Source: Rhodothermales bacterium (GTDB taxonomy: Bacteria; Bacteroidota; Rhodothermia; Rhodothermales; JANQRZ01). From it: a stretch of 64,000 bases of DNA. The DNA lies in assembly GCA_039944855.1 (NCBI GenBank), contig JBDUXZ010000024.1, forward strand, positions 1 to 64,000, read 5' to 3'. The notes beneath the pieces are model-generated. The model did not search any database. It was not told the DNA's origin and saw only the letters and a program-made list of their open reading frames with translations. The position numbers were made by a program, and so were the translations under genes. Positions 26,054-35,900 of the stretch are shown here, piece by piece. Each line of letters starts with the position of its first letter. Positions within the stretch are counted from its first letter, which is position 1.

Positions 26054-28789
26054 TTAGGATAGGACCATTGGCTCGGGCTCGACGTCTTCGGGCTCATCGC
26101 GGCGGGGCGGGGCGGGCGAGAAGTACCCGATCAGGAGGACCAGCAGGCCGACGCCGACGAACGACACGATGCGCGCGAGCGTGCCGGCGTTCGAGAGGTC
26201 CACGACGAGCAGCTTGACGCCGACGAGCGCGAGGAGCGCCGCGCCGACGAACCACGGCGTCCGCAGCCGGAGCCGCGTCGCCGCGATCATCACCGCCATC
26301 GCCAGCAGCGCCCACGTGATCGAGAGCGCGGTCTGGAAGAGCGTCGAGGCGAAGAGGATGTCCGGGTCGAACGGGACGGCAGCGAGGTGGTGCACCGCGC
26401 GGGCCACGAACCCGCTGACGGCGACGAACACGCCGAGGCTGAGTGCGCTGTAGAGCAGCGATGCCGTAGCGGGCGTCGTGCGCTCGGCGCGGATGAGCAC
26501 GCGGACGTAGAGCGCGAGCACGAGGAGCGAGGCGATGTGGGCGAGGTCGAACGGGTTGAGGAGCGGGAGGTACGGCAGCGGCGACGGATCGCCCGCGCTG
26601 TAGAGGTCCGTGAGGATCGACCACCCGAGGAGGGCCACGGCGAGCCCGCCCGCGCCGATCCGGAGGTAGGCCGTTCGGTGCGACGCCATCCACCGCGCGA
26701 GCACATCCGGCGGGCGCATCACCGCGAGCACGAGCGCGGCGAGCACGACGCCGACGCCGGCCTCGGCCCAGCCTGCGCCGCCGTCGGTCCACCGGTCCAG
26801 CAGCCACGCCACTTCGCGCGTAGCGACGAGCGCGAAGAGCCACAGCGCCGCCGCGTGCGCGACGCCGAGGCGGCGGGGGAGCGTCGCGCCCTCGCGCCGC
26901 CACAGCACGACGCCGAGGAGGACGAACGCCAGCGGCCACGCCAGCCAGCCGCCGTGCGCGAGGGGGTGCTCGTGGAAGAAGAGGAAGAACGGGAGGAGGA
27001 GGTAGCCCGCGCCGAGCCCGAGCGGCAGCGCCGTCGCGCCGAGCGCCGGCCACCGCAGCGAGCGAGCCAACTCCACGAATCCCCACACCGAGACGGCGAA
27101 GAATGTCAGCAGCACGCTCGCCACGGAGTCGTCGGGAATCCGGTCGGCGAAGAACGTCAGCCCGCTCGCGCTCCAGAGGTAGACGCCGAGCAGGAGAACG
27201 ACCGGGCTTAGCCGGCGCTCCCACGGGCGCACGCCGTCGCTCGCGTGGAGCCAGTACGCCGACGCGCCGAGCGTGAGCGCGGCCAGCCAGCCCGAGAGCC
27301 GCACGCCGAGCGGCACCGCGTCGAACGCGAGCGCGTCCTCGCCGACGAGCAGGAAAACAGCGACGAGTTGGAGCCCGAGGCCGGAGATCCGCAGCCACAG
27401 TCGCCGCTGCCGCACGCCCGTCCACACGAGCGCCGCCCCTTCGAGCAGCCACAGCGCGCCCGACCACACGGCGTCGAGCGCGAACGGGATCGTGAGCGTG
27501 GCAAACGTCAGCCCAATCGCGAAGAACGCCTCGACGAGCGGGCGCGTCTCGGGGCGCTCCGACCGCGCGAGCGCTGTCGCCGTGCCGAGATAAATCAGGG
27601 CGAGGGCGAACGCGCTCCACGCCCGCCCGAACTCGAACGGCTCGACGAGCACGGCTTGCAGCGCGAACGCCGCGACGGGCAGGCCGAACACGAGCGAGCC
27701 GTCAATCGGCGCGTTGAGGCGCGGGGCGCGGCGGCGCGTGGCGAGGACGGGGATCGCGAAGTAGAGCGCGAAGAACAGGAGCAGGAACGGCTCCGTTGAG
27801 GCGAACAGCGCAGGCTCGTAATTCAATCCGCCCCAGAGGCCGCCGATGACGAACGTGCAGACGAAGCCGACGAGGTAGAGCGAGCGCCACGACTTGACGT
27901 ACGCGATCGCGAACACGCCCGCGTTGAGCACGGCGTAGTACGAGAAGAGCAGGACGTGGTCGCCCTGCCCGGTCGAGGCCAGCACGGGGGCGCCGAAGCC
28001 GCCGAGCACGCCGACGACGGCGAGGACGGGCGCGTTCTGCACGATCGCGAGCACGGCCGAGAACGCGGCGATCGCAGCCAGCAACACGAACGCGGGCGCG
28101 GGCGGGAGCACGTCGTAGAGTTGGAATGCGGCAAACACCGTGAGGTACATCACCGCCACGCCGCCGCCCTGCAACGTCACCGCGTAGACCTCGGCCCGGC
28201 GGCGCAGCAGCCACCCCGCGACGACGAGCGCGAGCCCGGCCGCGGCCGTCGCCAGGAGGCGGATCTCGATCGAGAGGTAGCCCTGCTCGGTCGCGTAGCC
28301 GATGAGGAAAACGAGCCCCACGAACAGCATCGCAATCCCGATGCGCGCGAGCGGGTTGCCGCCCGTCAACAGCGTCCACGCCTGCGCGACGAGCGACGGC
28401 TCGGCGGGCTCGCGCTCCACAACAGGCGGCGGTACCGGGCGCGGATCCGCCGCTGGCTCGGCGTCGAACTCGGGCGGCGGATCGTGAGCCGAGATCGGGT
28501 CGCGCAGTTCGACGGGCTTCGCGACGGGCTCCGTCGGCACGAACTCCTCCGGCATCGCTTCGGGCGAGACCTCGTCCACCGGGATGTCAGCGGTCGCAGA
28601 GACGGGGGCGGCGGTGCCGCGCGTTTCGAGGTCGAGGACGCGGTCGGAGAGGGTCTCGATCTCTTCCCGCATTTCGAGGAAGAGGGCCGCTGCGAACCCG
28701 ATCGCCGCCCCGATCAGCAGGCCGGACGAGGTGAACGTCGAGACCCCGGCGAAGGCACCGAGCGCGGTCAGCAGGATGCGGCGTTTCAT
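26054..28789 (-). CDS. DUF2339 polytopic membrane protein
   Basis: The 911-aa protein has an N-terminal membrane helix, a short coiled coil ('EIETLSDRVLDLETR', about 43-57), and a Pro/Glu-rich linker. A core of many consecutive membrane helices follows from about residue 145 to the end. Blocks such as 'GGNPLARIGIAMLFVGLVFL', 'AAAGLALVVAGWLLRRRAEV' and 'VLGGFGAPVLASTGQGDHVL' are typical of DUF2339. The function is unknown. It is the upstream partner of the DUF3999 gene and is divergent from the M28 peptidase gene across 122 bases. Confidence 0.9.
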   Translation of the reverse strand: MKRRILLTALGAFAGVSTFTSSGLLIGAAIGFAAALFLEMREEIETLSDRVLDLETRGTAAPVSATADIPVDEVSPEAMPEEFVPTEPVAKPVELRDPISAHDPPPEFDAEPAADPRPVPPPVVEREPAEPSLVAQAWTLLTGGNPLARIGIAMLFVGLVFLIGYATEQGYLSIEIRLLATAAAGLALVVAGWLLRRRAEVYAVTLQGGGVAVMYLTVFAAFQLYDVLPPAPAFVLLAAIAAFSAVLAIVQNAPVLAVVGVLGGFGAPVLASTGQGDHVLLFSYYAVLNAGVFAIAYVKSWRSLYLVGFVCTFVIGGLWGGLNYEPALFASTEPFLLLFFALYFAIPVLATRRRAPRLNAPIDGSLVFGLPVAAFALQAVLVEPFEFGRAWSAFALALIYLGTATALARSERPETRPLVEAFFAIGLTFATLTIPFALDAVWSGALWLLEGAALVWTGVRQRRLWLRISGLGLQLVAVFLLVGEDALAFDAVPLGVRLSGWLAALTLGASAYWLHASDGVRPWERRLSPVVLLLGVYLWSASGLTFFADRIPDDSVASVLLTFFAVSVWGFVELARSLRWPALGATALPLGLGAGYLLLPFFLFFHEHPLAHGGWLAWPLAFVLLGVVLWRREGATLPRRLGVAHAAALWLFALVATREVAWLLDRWTDGGAGWAEAGVGVVLAALVLAVMRPPDVLARWMASHRTAYLRIGAGGLAVALLGWSILTDLYSAGDPSPLPYLPLLNPFDLAHIASLLVLALYVRVLIRAERTTPATASLLYSALSLGVFVAVSGFVARAVHHLAAVPFDPDILFASTLFQTALSITWALLAMAVMIAATRLRLRTPWFVGAALLALVGVKLLVVDLSNAGTLARIVSFVGVGLLVLLIGYFSPAPPRRDEPEDVEPEPMVLS

Positions 28790-28911
28790 AGGCGGGGCTC
28801 GTGGGGAAGCCCGAAATTAGATCGGCGGAGGTCGGGAGGCAACGCGGGCGACCTTTTCGACGCAGAGCGGGGAGGCGTACCTTCCGCCGCCCCTCCACTA
28901 TTCGCCCCGCC

Positions 28912-30288
28912 ATGCGCTCTCTCGCTCTGCTCCTCCTCGCGCTCGCCGCCCCCGTCGTCGCGCAGCCGACCCCCGATGCCTCGCCCTTCCGCGCCACCGC
29001 CGACCGCATCATCGACGCCGCCCTCGCCGACAGCACAGCGTACGTCCGGCTCGCGGAGATGGCCGACGCCTTCGGCCATCGCCTCAGCGGAAGCCAGGCC
29101 CTCGAAGACGCCATCGACTGGATGCTGGAGATGATGGAGGCCGACGGGCTCGACAACGTCCGAGGCGAGCCGGTGATGGTCCCGCACTGGGTCCGCGGCG
29201 AGGAGTCGGTGACGCTCATCGAGCCCCGGCGCGAGCGGCTCGCGATGCTCGGCATCGGGAATAGCGTCGGGACGCCGGAGGGCGGCGTCACGGCCGAGGT
29301 CCTCGTCGTCGGCTCCTTCGATGAACTGGCGCGGCGGGCGGACGAAGTGCCGGGCAAGATCGTCCTCTTCAACGTGCCGTTCACGACCTACGGGCAGACG
29401 GTGCCGTACCGCACGCGCGGCGCGAACGAGGCCGCCCGCTACGGCGCCGTCGCGAGCCTCGTCCGCTCGGTCGGGCCGGTCTCGCTCCAGACTCCGCACA
29501 CCGGCACGCTCGTCTACGACGACGACCTCCCGCGCATCCCCCACGCCGCGCTCACGATCGAGGGGGCCGAGATGCTCCAGCGGATGCAGGACCGTGGCGA
29601 CCGCGTCGTGGTGAACCTCGACATGGAGGCCGAGATGCTGCCCGACGCGCTCTCGCACAACGTCGTCGCCGAGCTTCGCGGGCGCGAGACGCCGGAGGAG
29701 ATCGTCGTCATCGGCGGCCACATCGACTCGTGGGACGTGGGGCAGGGCGTCGTGGACGATGCCGGCGGCGTCGTCGCGTCGTGGGAAGCCGTGCGGTTGC
29801 TCAAAGAACTCGGGCTCCGGCCGCGCCGCACGATCCGCGTCGTCGGGTGGACGAACGAGGAGAACGGGCTGCGCGGCGGCCGGGCTTACCGCGACGCCCA
29901 CCTCGACGAACTCGACGACCACGTCCTCGCCGTCGAGACCGATGGTGGCGTGTTCACGCCCGTCTCTTTCGGCGTCACGGCGAGCGACGAAGCGTTCGCC
30001 ATGCTGGATCCGTTGAACGAATTGCTTGCGCCCGTCATGGCGGCGACCGAGGCGCGGACGGAGACGGGGATCACGCGCGGCGGCGGTGGGGCCGACATCG
30101 GCCCGATCATGGCGGAGGGCGTCCCCGGCGCGGGCCTCAGCGTGGACGGCTCGACGTACTTCTGGGTCCACCACACCGAGGCCGATACGATGGACAAGAT
30201 CGACGTGCGCGAGCTGCAGCGGTGCGTGGCGGCGCTCGCCGTCCTCGCCTACTACGTCGCCGAGCTGCCCGAGCGGCTGCCGCGCTGA
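28912..30288 (+). CDS. Secreted M28-family zinc peptidase (carboxypeptidase Q-like)
   Basis: The 458-aa protein from the ATG at 28912 has a signal peptide (MRSLALLLLALAAPVVA, then Q), an inserted PA-like region (about 115-225), and an M28 catalytic domain. The co-catalytic zinc ligands are visible: 'GGHIDSWDVGQGVVDDAGG' (His and bridging Asp), 'TNEENGLRGG' (catalytic Glu and ligand Glu), 'VETDGG', and a final 'HHTEADTMDKID' (His). It should remove amino acids from peptide ends outside the cytoplasm. An upstream in-frame extension to 28801 lacks a signal and is not used. Confidence 0.92.
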   Translation: MRSLALLLLALAAPVVAQPTPDASPFRATADRIIDAALADSTAYVRLAEMADAFGHRLSGSQALEDAIDWMLEMMEADGLDNVRGEPVMVPHWVRGEESVTLIEPRRERLAMLGIGNSVGTPEGGVTAEVLVVGSFDELARRADEVPGKIVLFNVPFTTYGQTVPYRTRGANEAARYGAVASLVRSVGPVSLQTPHTGTLVYDDDLPRIPHAALTIEGAEMLQRMQDRGDRVVVNLDMEAEMLPDALSHNVVAELRGRETPEEIVVIGGHIDSWDVGQGVVDDAGGVVASWEAVRLLKELGLRPRRTIRVVGWTNEENGLRGGRAYRDAHLDELDDHVLAVETDGGVFTPVSFGVTASDEAFAMLDPLNELLAPVMAATEARTETGITRGGGGADIGPIMAEGVPGAGLSVDGSTYFWVHHTEADTMDKIDVRELQRCVAALAVLAYYVAELPERLPR

Positions 30289-30386
30289 GGGGCGTACGGT
30301 TTCGTTTGGATTCGGGTGAGTAGAGGGTTTACTTGGTGTTAGGGGCGGCGCTCGCCGTGCCGTCCGCTCACCGACCGGGCCTCGCC

Positions 30387-32027
30387 ATGAACGCCGTTCG
30401 CTACGTCCTGCTCGCCCTCTTCGCGCTCGCTCCTGTATGCGCCTCCGCGCAGGGGCCGGACAGTGTCCACGTTGAATACCAGGGGACTGAGTATCCCGGT
30501 TACGGGGCCGCCTTCGGCCAGCGATTTAACCTCGGAGAGGAGATCGGGCCGCTTCCGCTCGTCACCGTCGAGTCCGGTCCAACGGGAGAGTTCCCCGATT
30601 CGCCTCCGGATGAGGGCTGCAACCCTTACACGCCCGAGAGCGCGGCCGAGGTCGAGGGCAACATCGCGATCGTCGAGCGCGGCGTATGCACGTTCGTCCT
30701 CAAGGTGCAGAATGCGGTCGCCGCCGGTGCCGTCGCCGTCGTCGTCTTCAACGACGAGCGCGAAGGGCCCGAGAGCGAGACGCTCGTTCAGATGGGCGGC
30801 GACTGCGAACCAGAGGAGGGCTGCACGATCCCAGCGGCCTTCATCTCCCGCGCCAGCGGTCTGGAGATCCTCACGAACTTGGAGTTCGGCGGGCCTGCTA
30901 TCATCATCCCGATTCGCGTGAGCTATGAGCTGCCGTGCTTCCACTGTGTGGGCACGCACGACACGGGCACGGTCAAGTTCGACGTGTTCGACCAAGGCTT
31001 CCTCGGTACAGACATTGGGTTCGCTGGACAAGGCTTCGTCTTCGATGGGGTCAACGGCCTCTTCGTGAGCACCGTCCTCGTCGGCGTGGACGGCAACGTA
31101 GCTACGAACCCCTACGACGGGGCGTCCGAATGGACGAGGTTTGGTGACGGGATGATGCTCCCCGCTCCGTTCCCGGAGCCGTTCGACGACTTCGACCAGG
31201 GCTTCATCGCCGCGTTCGAGAACACCGACCTCGGCGTCCGCGTGACGGAGCGCTCGTACTCCCGCGCGGGCGATCCCTTCGTGATCGTCGAACTCGAGGT
31301 GGAGAACGTCTCGGGCAGCGATCTCGAAGATGTCTACGTCGGCATCTTCGCCGATTGGGACGCGGGCACGACGTCCGCCGACGATCGCGGCGGGGTGAAC
31401 GAGGAGTTGGGCCTCGTCTACGTCTTCGACCCTGTCGAGGCTGGGCCGTACTTCGGTGTATCCTGGTCCGAGAAGGCCATGGGCCCGCTCTCCGGCTACA
31501 GCACCGACACGGCGATGGGCACGGACGCCCAACTGTGGGAGGCGCTCACGACGGCGGTCGCGCCGGGCGCTGAGCCGGCCGAGCGCGCGGCCGTCACCGG
31601 CACCGGCCCGTACGACCTCGCGGCGGGCTCGTCGCAGACGGTCCGCTTCGCCTTCGTCGCGGGCGTGGACCTCGCCGACCTCCTCGCGAATGCGCGGCGG
31701 GCCCAACTCCCCATCGCCACATCCGCGGAGGCGACGCCGGCCGGCACGTTCGCGCTCGGCGCGGCGTACCCGAACCCGCTCTCGGACCGGGCGACGATCG
31801 GCTTCACGCTGCCGACGGCGCAGCGCGTCCGGCTCGCGGTCTACGACGTGCTCGGGCGCGAGGTGGCCGTGCTCGTCGATGGCGCGCGGCCGGCCGGGGC
31901 ACAGGCGGTGGCGTTCGACGCGGCGGGGCTTCCGAGCGGGGTTTATCTTTACCGGCTCGAAGTCACGGACCCCGCTCGCGGTGCGGGCGGGACCGTGCTC
32001 ACGCAGCGGCTCACGCTCGTCCGCTGA
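30387..32027 (+). CDS. Secreted PA-domain protein with C-terminal sorting domain
   Basis: The 546-aa protein from the ATG at 30387 has a signal peptide (MNAVRYVLLALFALAPVCAS) and a PA domain ('GNIAIVERGVCTFVLKVQNA', 'AGAVAVVVFNDERE', 'IPAAFISRASGLEILTNLEF', about 90-180). A beta-rich central region and a type A sorting domain follow ('GAAYPNPLSDRATIGFTLP', 'YDVLGREVAVLVDG', 'SGVYLYRLEV'). No protease motif is seen, so the PA domain probably serves protein binding. The part around 'VEVENVSG.DLEDVYVGIFADWD' resembles the flanks of the large paralogues at 38735-50080. Confidence 0.85.
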   Translation: MNAVRYVLLALFALAPVCASAQGPDSVHVEYQGTEYPGYGAAFGQRFNLGEEIGPLPLVTVESGPTGEFPDSPPDEGCNPYTPESAAEVEGNIAIVERGVCTFVLKVQNAVAAGAVAVVVFNDEREGPESETLVQMGGDCEPEEGCTIPAAFISRASGLEILTNLEFGGPAIIIPIRVSYELPCFHCVGTHDTGTVKFDVFDQGFLGTDIGFAGQGFVFDGVNGLFVSTVLVGVDGNVATNPYDGASEWTRFGDGMMLPAPFPEPFDDFDQGFIAAFENTDLGVRVTERSYSRAGDPFVIVELEVENVSGSDLEDVYVGIFADWDAGTTSADDRGGVNEELGLVYVFDPVEAGPYFGVSWSEKAMGPLSGYSTDTAMGTDAQLWEALTTAVAPGAEPAERAAVTGTGPYDLAAGSSQTVRFAFVAGVDLADLLANARRAQLPIATSAEATPAGTFALGAAYPNPLSDRATIGFTLPTAQRVRLAVYDVLGREVAVLVDGARPAGAQAVAFDAAGLPSGVYLYRLEVTDPARGAGGTVLTQRLTLVR

Positions 32028-32059
32028 CGCCGTCCCGCATTCCCATCGCATCGCCCCGC

Positions 32060-32557
32060 ATGTCCCGCAACCTCACGGTCCTCGTCTTCGCCATCGCCAC
32101 GCTCGTCGCCTGCAACGCAGAGCCGGACCGGGCCGAGCCCACCGTCACCGAGGCGACCGTCCCCGACGTGCGGGCGGACACCCTCATCGCCGACCCGCGC
32201 CCGAACACGGAAACCGACGCCGACCCGAAGGCGCAGGCGCTCAACGTCGCGCTGGACTCGCTCGAAGCGTTCGTGAGCGTGCTCGCGCGGGTGGAGGGGC
32301 CGATCGCGGCGTGGAACCAGGCGGAGGATGCGGCCCGGCTTCTGCGCTACCTGGAGCAGAACCGCGCCGCATTCGCCCTCGACATGTCGGAGGAGGAGGC
32401 GATGGAGCGCTACCCCGCTCAGATCCGCCGGCTCAACGAACTGGAAGCGCGCCGCTCGGCCGAACTCAGGCGGATCGACAGGGACGGCGTCGCCGGGCGC
32501 GTGCTCGTGGAGGAGATGGCGAAGGCGGACGCGGCGGCAGAGGCGGCCGGGCAGTAG
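32060..32557 (+). CDS. Unknown small lipoprotein
   Basis: The 165-aa protein has a lipoprotein signal (MSRNLTVLVFAIATLVAC, lipobox LVAC, Cys18), a Pro/Thr/Asp-rich linker, and a helical body rich in Ala, Glu and Arg ('LDSLEAFVSVLARVEGPIAA', 'MSEEEAMERYPAQIRRLNEL'), probably coiled coil. It starts 32 bases after the PA-domain gene stop, so the two may be co-transcribed. I recognise no family; it would sit on a membrane facing the periplasm. Confidence 0.72.
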   Translation: MSRNLTVLVFAIATLVACNAEPDRAEPTVTEATVPDVRADTLIADPRPNTETDADPKAQALNVALDSLEAFVSVLARVEGPIAAWNQAEDAARLLRYLEQNRAAFALDMSEEEAMERYPAQIRRLNELEARRSAELRRIDRDGVAGRVLVEEMAKADAAAEAAGQ

Positions 32558-32584
32558 CGCGTCGCCGAAGCGGCGCCCTGCGAC

Positions 32585-32815
32585 TCAGCGGACGCGGCGC
32601 ACGGGAGTCCAGCGAGCGCGGACGACGGGCGGGCGGAGCGGGGCACGGTCGCGCCGGCGCGGGGCCGGGGGCACGGTCGGGAGCGGCGACTGCGGATCGG
32701 GCGGCGGCGGGGGCTCGTCGGGTCCGTCTTCGCCGCGTCGCCGGACGAGGTGCCACGCGTACACCCCGATCAAAAATGGCATCAGGCCGAAGAGGAGAAA
32801 GAGAGCGCCGAGCAT
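32585..32815 (-). CDS. Possible small membrane protein
   Basis: The 76-aa frame starts MLGALFLLFGLMPFLIGVYA, one clear membrane helix (about 2-22), then a short acidic patch and a Pro/Arg-rich cytoplasmic tail. It is convergent with the lipoprotein gene, which stops 27 bases away. A helix in the correct place at the very start argues for a real gene, while the low-complexity tail argues caution. No family is recognised. Confidence 0.45.
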   Translation of the reverse strand: MLGALFLLFGLMPFLIGVYAWHLVRRRGEDGPDEPPPPPDPQSPLPTVPPAPRRRDRAPLRPPVVRARWTPVRRVR

Positions 32816-32953
32816 GGCAGGCTGCCGGGAATCGTCATTTTCTAGCAGATAGGTACGGGGTCTACTTCAATCCTTCATCGAAGGTTCTACCCGGGCGTGA
32901 TTTTGCACGGCCTCGCCCGAAGCCACCGCCTCCCGCCGTCCGTCGGGTCCCGG

Positions 32954-35900
32954 TCACAGCATATTCTTCGCACGCAGCGCGTCCGTCACCGGGGCGACGG
33001 CGAGGGGGTGGAGCCGGTAACGTACCCCTTCCTGCACGGGCTGCGACACGCCGGGCACGCCGTTGCGCCGGGCCGGCAGCCCCGCCTCGGTCCCGTCCGT
33101 CGGCTGGATCAGACGGAGGTTGTGGAGCGACTCGAAGATGAGGAAGCTCTCGTCGCGCGTCGTGCGGAAGATGCGGTCGTGCTCGGAGAGGGTGAGCGTG
33201 CCGTGCTGGAGGAGGGCCTTGAGCGCGAATGAGCGCGGGAGGTCGAACGCGCCGACGAAGGCGAAGTCGAGCGGGCGGACGGGGCGGAGCGTGAGGGTGT
33301 CAGCCGTGACTTCGAAGTCGGCGGCGCGGAGCCAATAGAGCAGGGCCAGCATCATGTTCGGTCCACTCGCGCGGTAGAGCCCATCGAAGAACTCGCCGTG
33401 GAGGATCTCCTGCCGGGCCTCGGGAGACGTGGCTTTGCTCAGCCGCCGCGCCAAGAGCGGCGACGGCTCGGCGGGCTCGGCGAAGGTGAGGGGGAGGCCG
33501 CTGCGGGCGTGCCGCTTCATGAGGGCCGCCTCGACCTGGGCCCGCGTAAACGGCGGGAGCACGACGGCGTCGACGAGCCCGGTGATCTGCGGGGCCGTCC
33601 GCTCGACGAACCGCCACCCCGGCAGCACCATCGTCCCGACCCACAGCACGGGCGCGTCGGTGCGGGACATGAAGATGAACGTCCGCTCGACGAGGTCGAG
33701 CCCGCCCGGCGCGCGGAGGAGGAGGTGTTCGAGCCCTTCGATGAGGCAGACGCGCTTGCGGCCGACGTGCTCCGGCGCGAGGAGGTGGGCTTCGAGCGCT
33801 TCGAACGACGCGGCCCCGTCGACGCCCAGCGTCTCGCCGATCAGCCGGGCGAGGGTCGCCTCGTCCGCGGTGCGGTCCGTGAGGTCGAGGTGGACCGTCT
33901 CGTCGTCGGCGAAGGTCGTGGCGCGGAGGAGGTTGAGGAACGACGTCCGCCCGCTACCGGGCTCGGCGGTGACGATGAGGGCGCTGGAGTCGCGGTCCTC
34001 GCGCCAGCGCTTCGCGTGCTCGGCGGCGCGGGCGAGCTGGTCGGCCCGGTCCTCGAAGAGTGTCGCGTCGGTGAGGGGGGCGAAGGAGAAGAGGCGGCGG
34101 TAGACGAGCGGGAGGCCCGCATGGAGGCGGGCGGCCTCGGCGAGGGCGTCGAGCGTCCGCTGCCGGTCCGCCTCGGTCTGCGCGGCGAGGCCCGCCGCGG
34201 CCTGCCCGATCTGCACGAGCCGCTTGGCCCCGACGCGGCCGAAGCGCAGCCACTTGCGGAGCGCGAGCGCGGTGCGCTCGCCCGTCTCCCGCGTCTGCCG
34301 CTGCGCCCGCGTGAACGTCTGCTGCGTGCGCGTCTTGAAGTCGAGGAACTGCGCCTCGACGAGGTTGGCGGCGTTCGCGCGGCCGTGGAGCGTGGTCCAG
34401 CCGTTCTCGAACGTCTCGGTGGCGCGGCGGATGAACGCCTGCCACGGCTCGCCGAGGGGAGCCGTGATGCTGTGGAGCCGCTCCTCGGCCCGCGCGAGCC
34501 CGTCGACGGTCAGCTCGCGCGCGTTCGCGAAGGCGTCCTCGCCCTCGTCGTCGCTCCTGGCGGCCGTCTCCGTAGCCGGGTGGCTGGCGACCGCTTCCAG
34601 CTCTTCGATCGCCGTCTCGATATTGTAGCGGACGACATCGCGGATGCCCTCGGCCCCGGAGATCGCTTTGAAGAGGGGCTGGCGGAGGGCATCGGCGCTC
34701 TTGAGGAGGTAGGCGACGAACTCCTCGCTGAGCGTCGTGCGCACGATGCGCTGGAGCTCCACCTCGGCGGTGCGGCCCGCGTGGCCGGCGCGGTCGGGGC
34801 CGAGGCTCGCGTAGAGCGTGACGCGCTCGGGGAGCGCCGCGACGGCCTCGTTCAGCCGCCCGCGCATCGCGGCGAGCGCCTCCTCCACCGCGCGGTCGAG
34901 CGAGAGGGTCTGGAGCGCGGGCAGCATCGCGCGGTCAACGTGGTGGAGGGCCGTGTCGAGCACGCCGCGGAGCGCGTCGGCGAGGGCCGCCGGGTCGTCG
35001 ATCCGGTCACAGACCTCGGTGGCCTCGGCGCGCAGCGTGCCGAACACGCCCGCTGCCGCCTCCACGGTCTCGATCACGGGCAGCACGACGGCGTCGGTTA
35101 CGCCGTCGATCAGGCGCTCGACCTCCTCGACGAGCCGCTCGCGGAGGTACAGCAGCAGGCGGTCCACGCCCATGCGGCGCACGACCATCCGGTGCCAGTC
35201 GGCCCAGCGCTCGACGTCGCTGCGGATCTCGGCGAGGGGTTCGCCGTCGCCCGGCGCCGCGACGCGGTCGCTGTCGTAGCCGCTGCGGCGGACGCGCTCG
35301 ACGAGGGCGTCGCGGGCGGGCGCGAGCGTGTCCTCGTCGTCGAGCGACGGGGCGAGGGCGAAGCCGTGGAGCGCGGCGTCGAGGGCCTGCGCCACCTCGC
35401 GCACGCGGCGGACTTCGGCGATGGGTACGGGCGGCGGCGGCGCCGGAGCACCGTCGGGCGCGGCGTCGGGATCGGCCGGAGCGGGCGCGGCCCACGCGAG
35501 GGCGTCGGTGGCGTGGAAGCGCGGCCGGTCGAGCTTGGACTCCAGCCGGAGCAGCTCGTTGGCCCACGTCGCGAAGGCGTCTTCGAGCCGGGCGACGGCG
35601 CGGCCGAACTCGGCCTGCACCCGCTGGTGCTCGGCGGCGAAAGCGTGGGGCAGCCGGACGCTGACCTGCTCCTCGACGAGGGCGCGGAGCGGGACCGACT
35701 GCGCGACGGGCTCGGCCGGGCGCGGCGCTTTGCGGACGACGCCGCGGAGCCCGTTCGTGACGGAGCGGCCGAGTTCGCGGCTGCGGCGGCGCGTTCGCTC
35801 TGTGAGTTTCCGGCCGAGGAGGGCGACGCTGTCTCCGGCCTCGGCGGCGACGAGGCCCTCGGGCTCGGGGCGGAGGACGACGGCGGGCTGGTCGTCGGCT

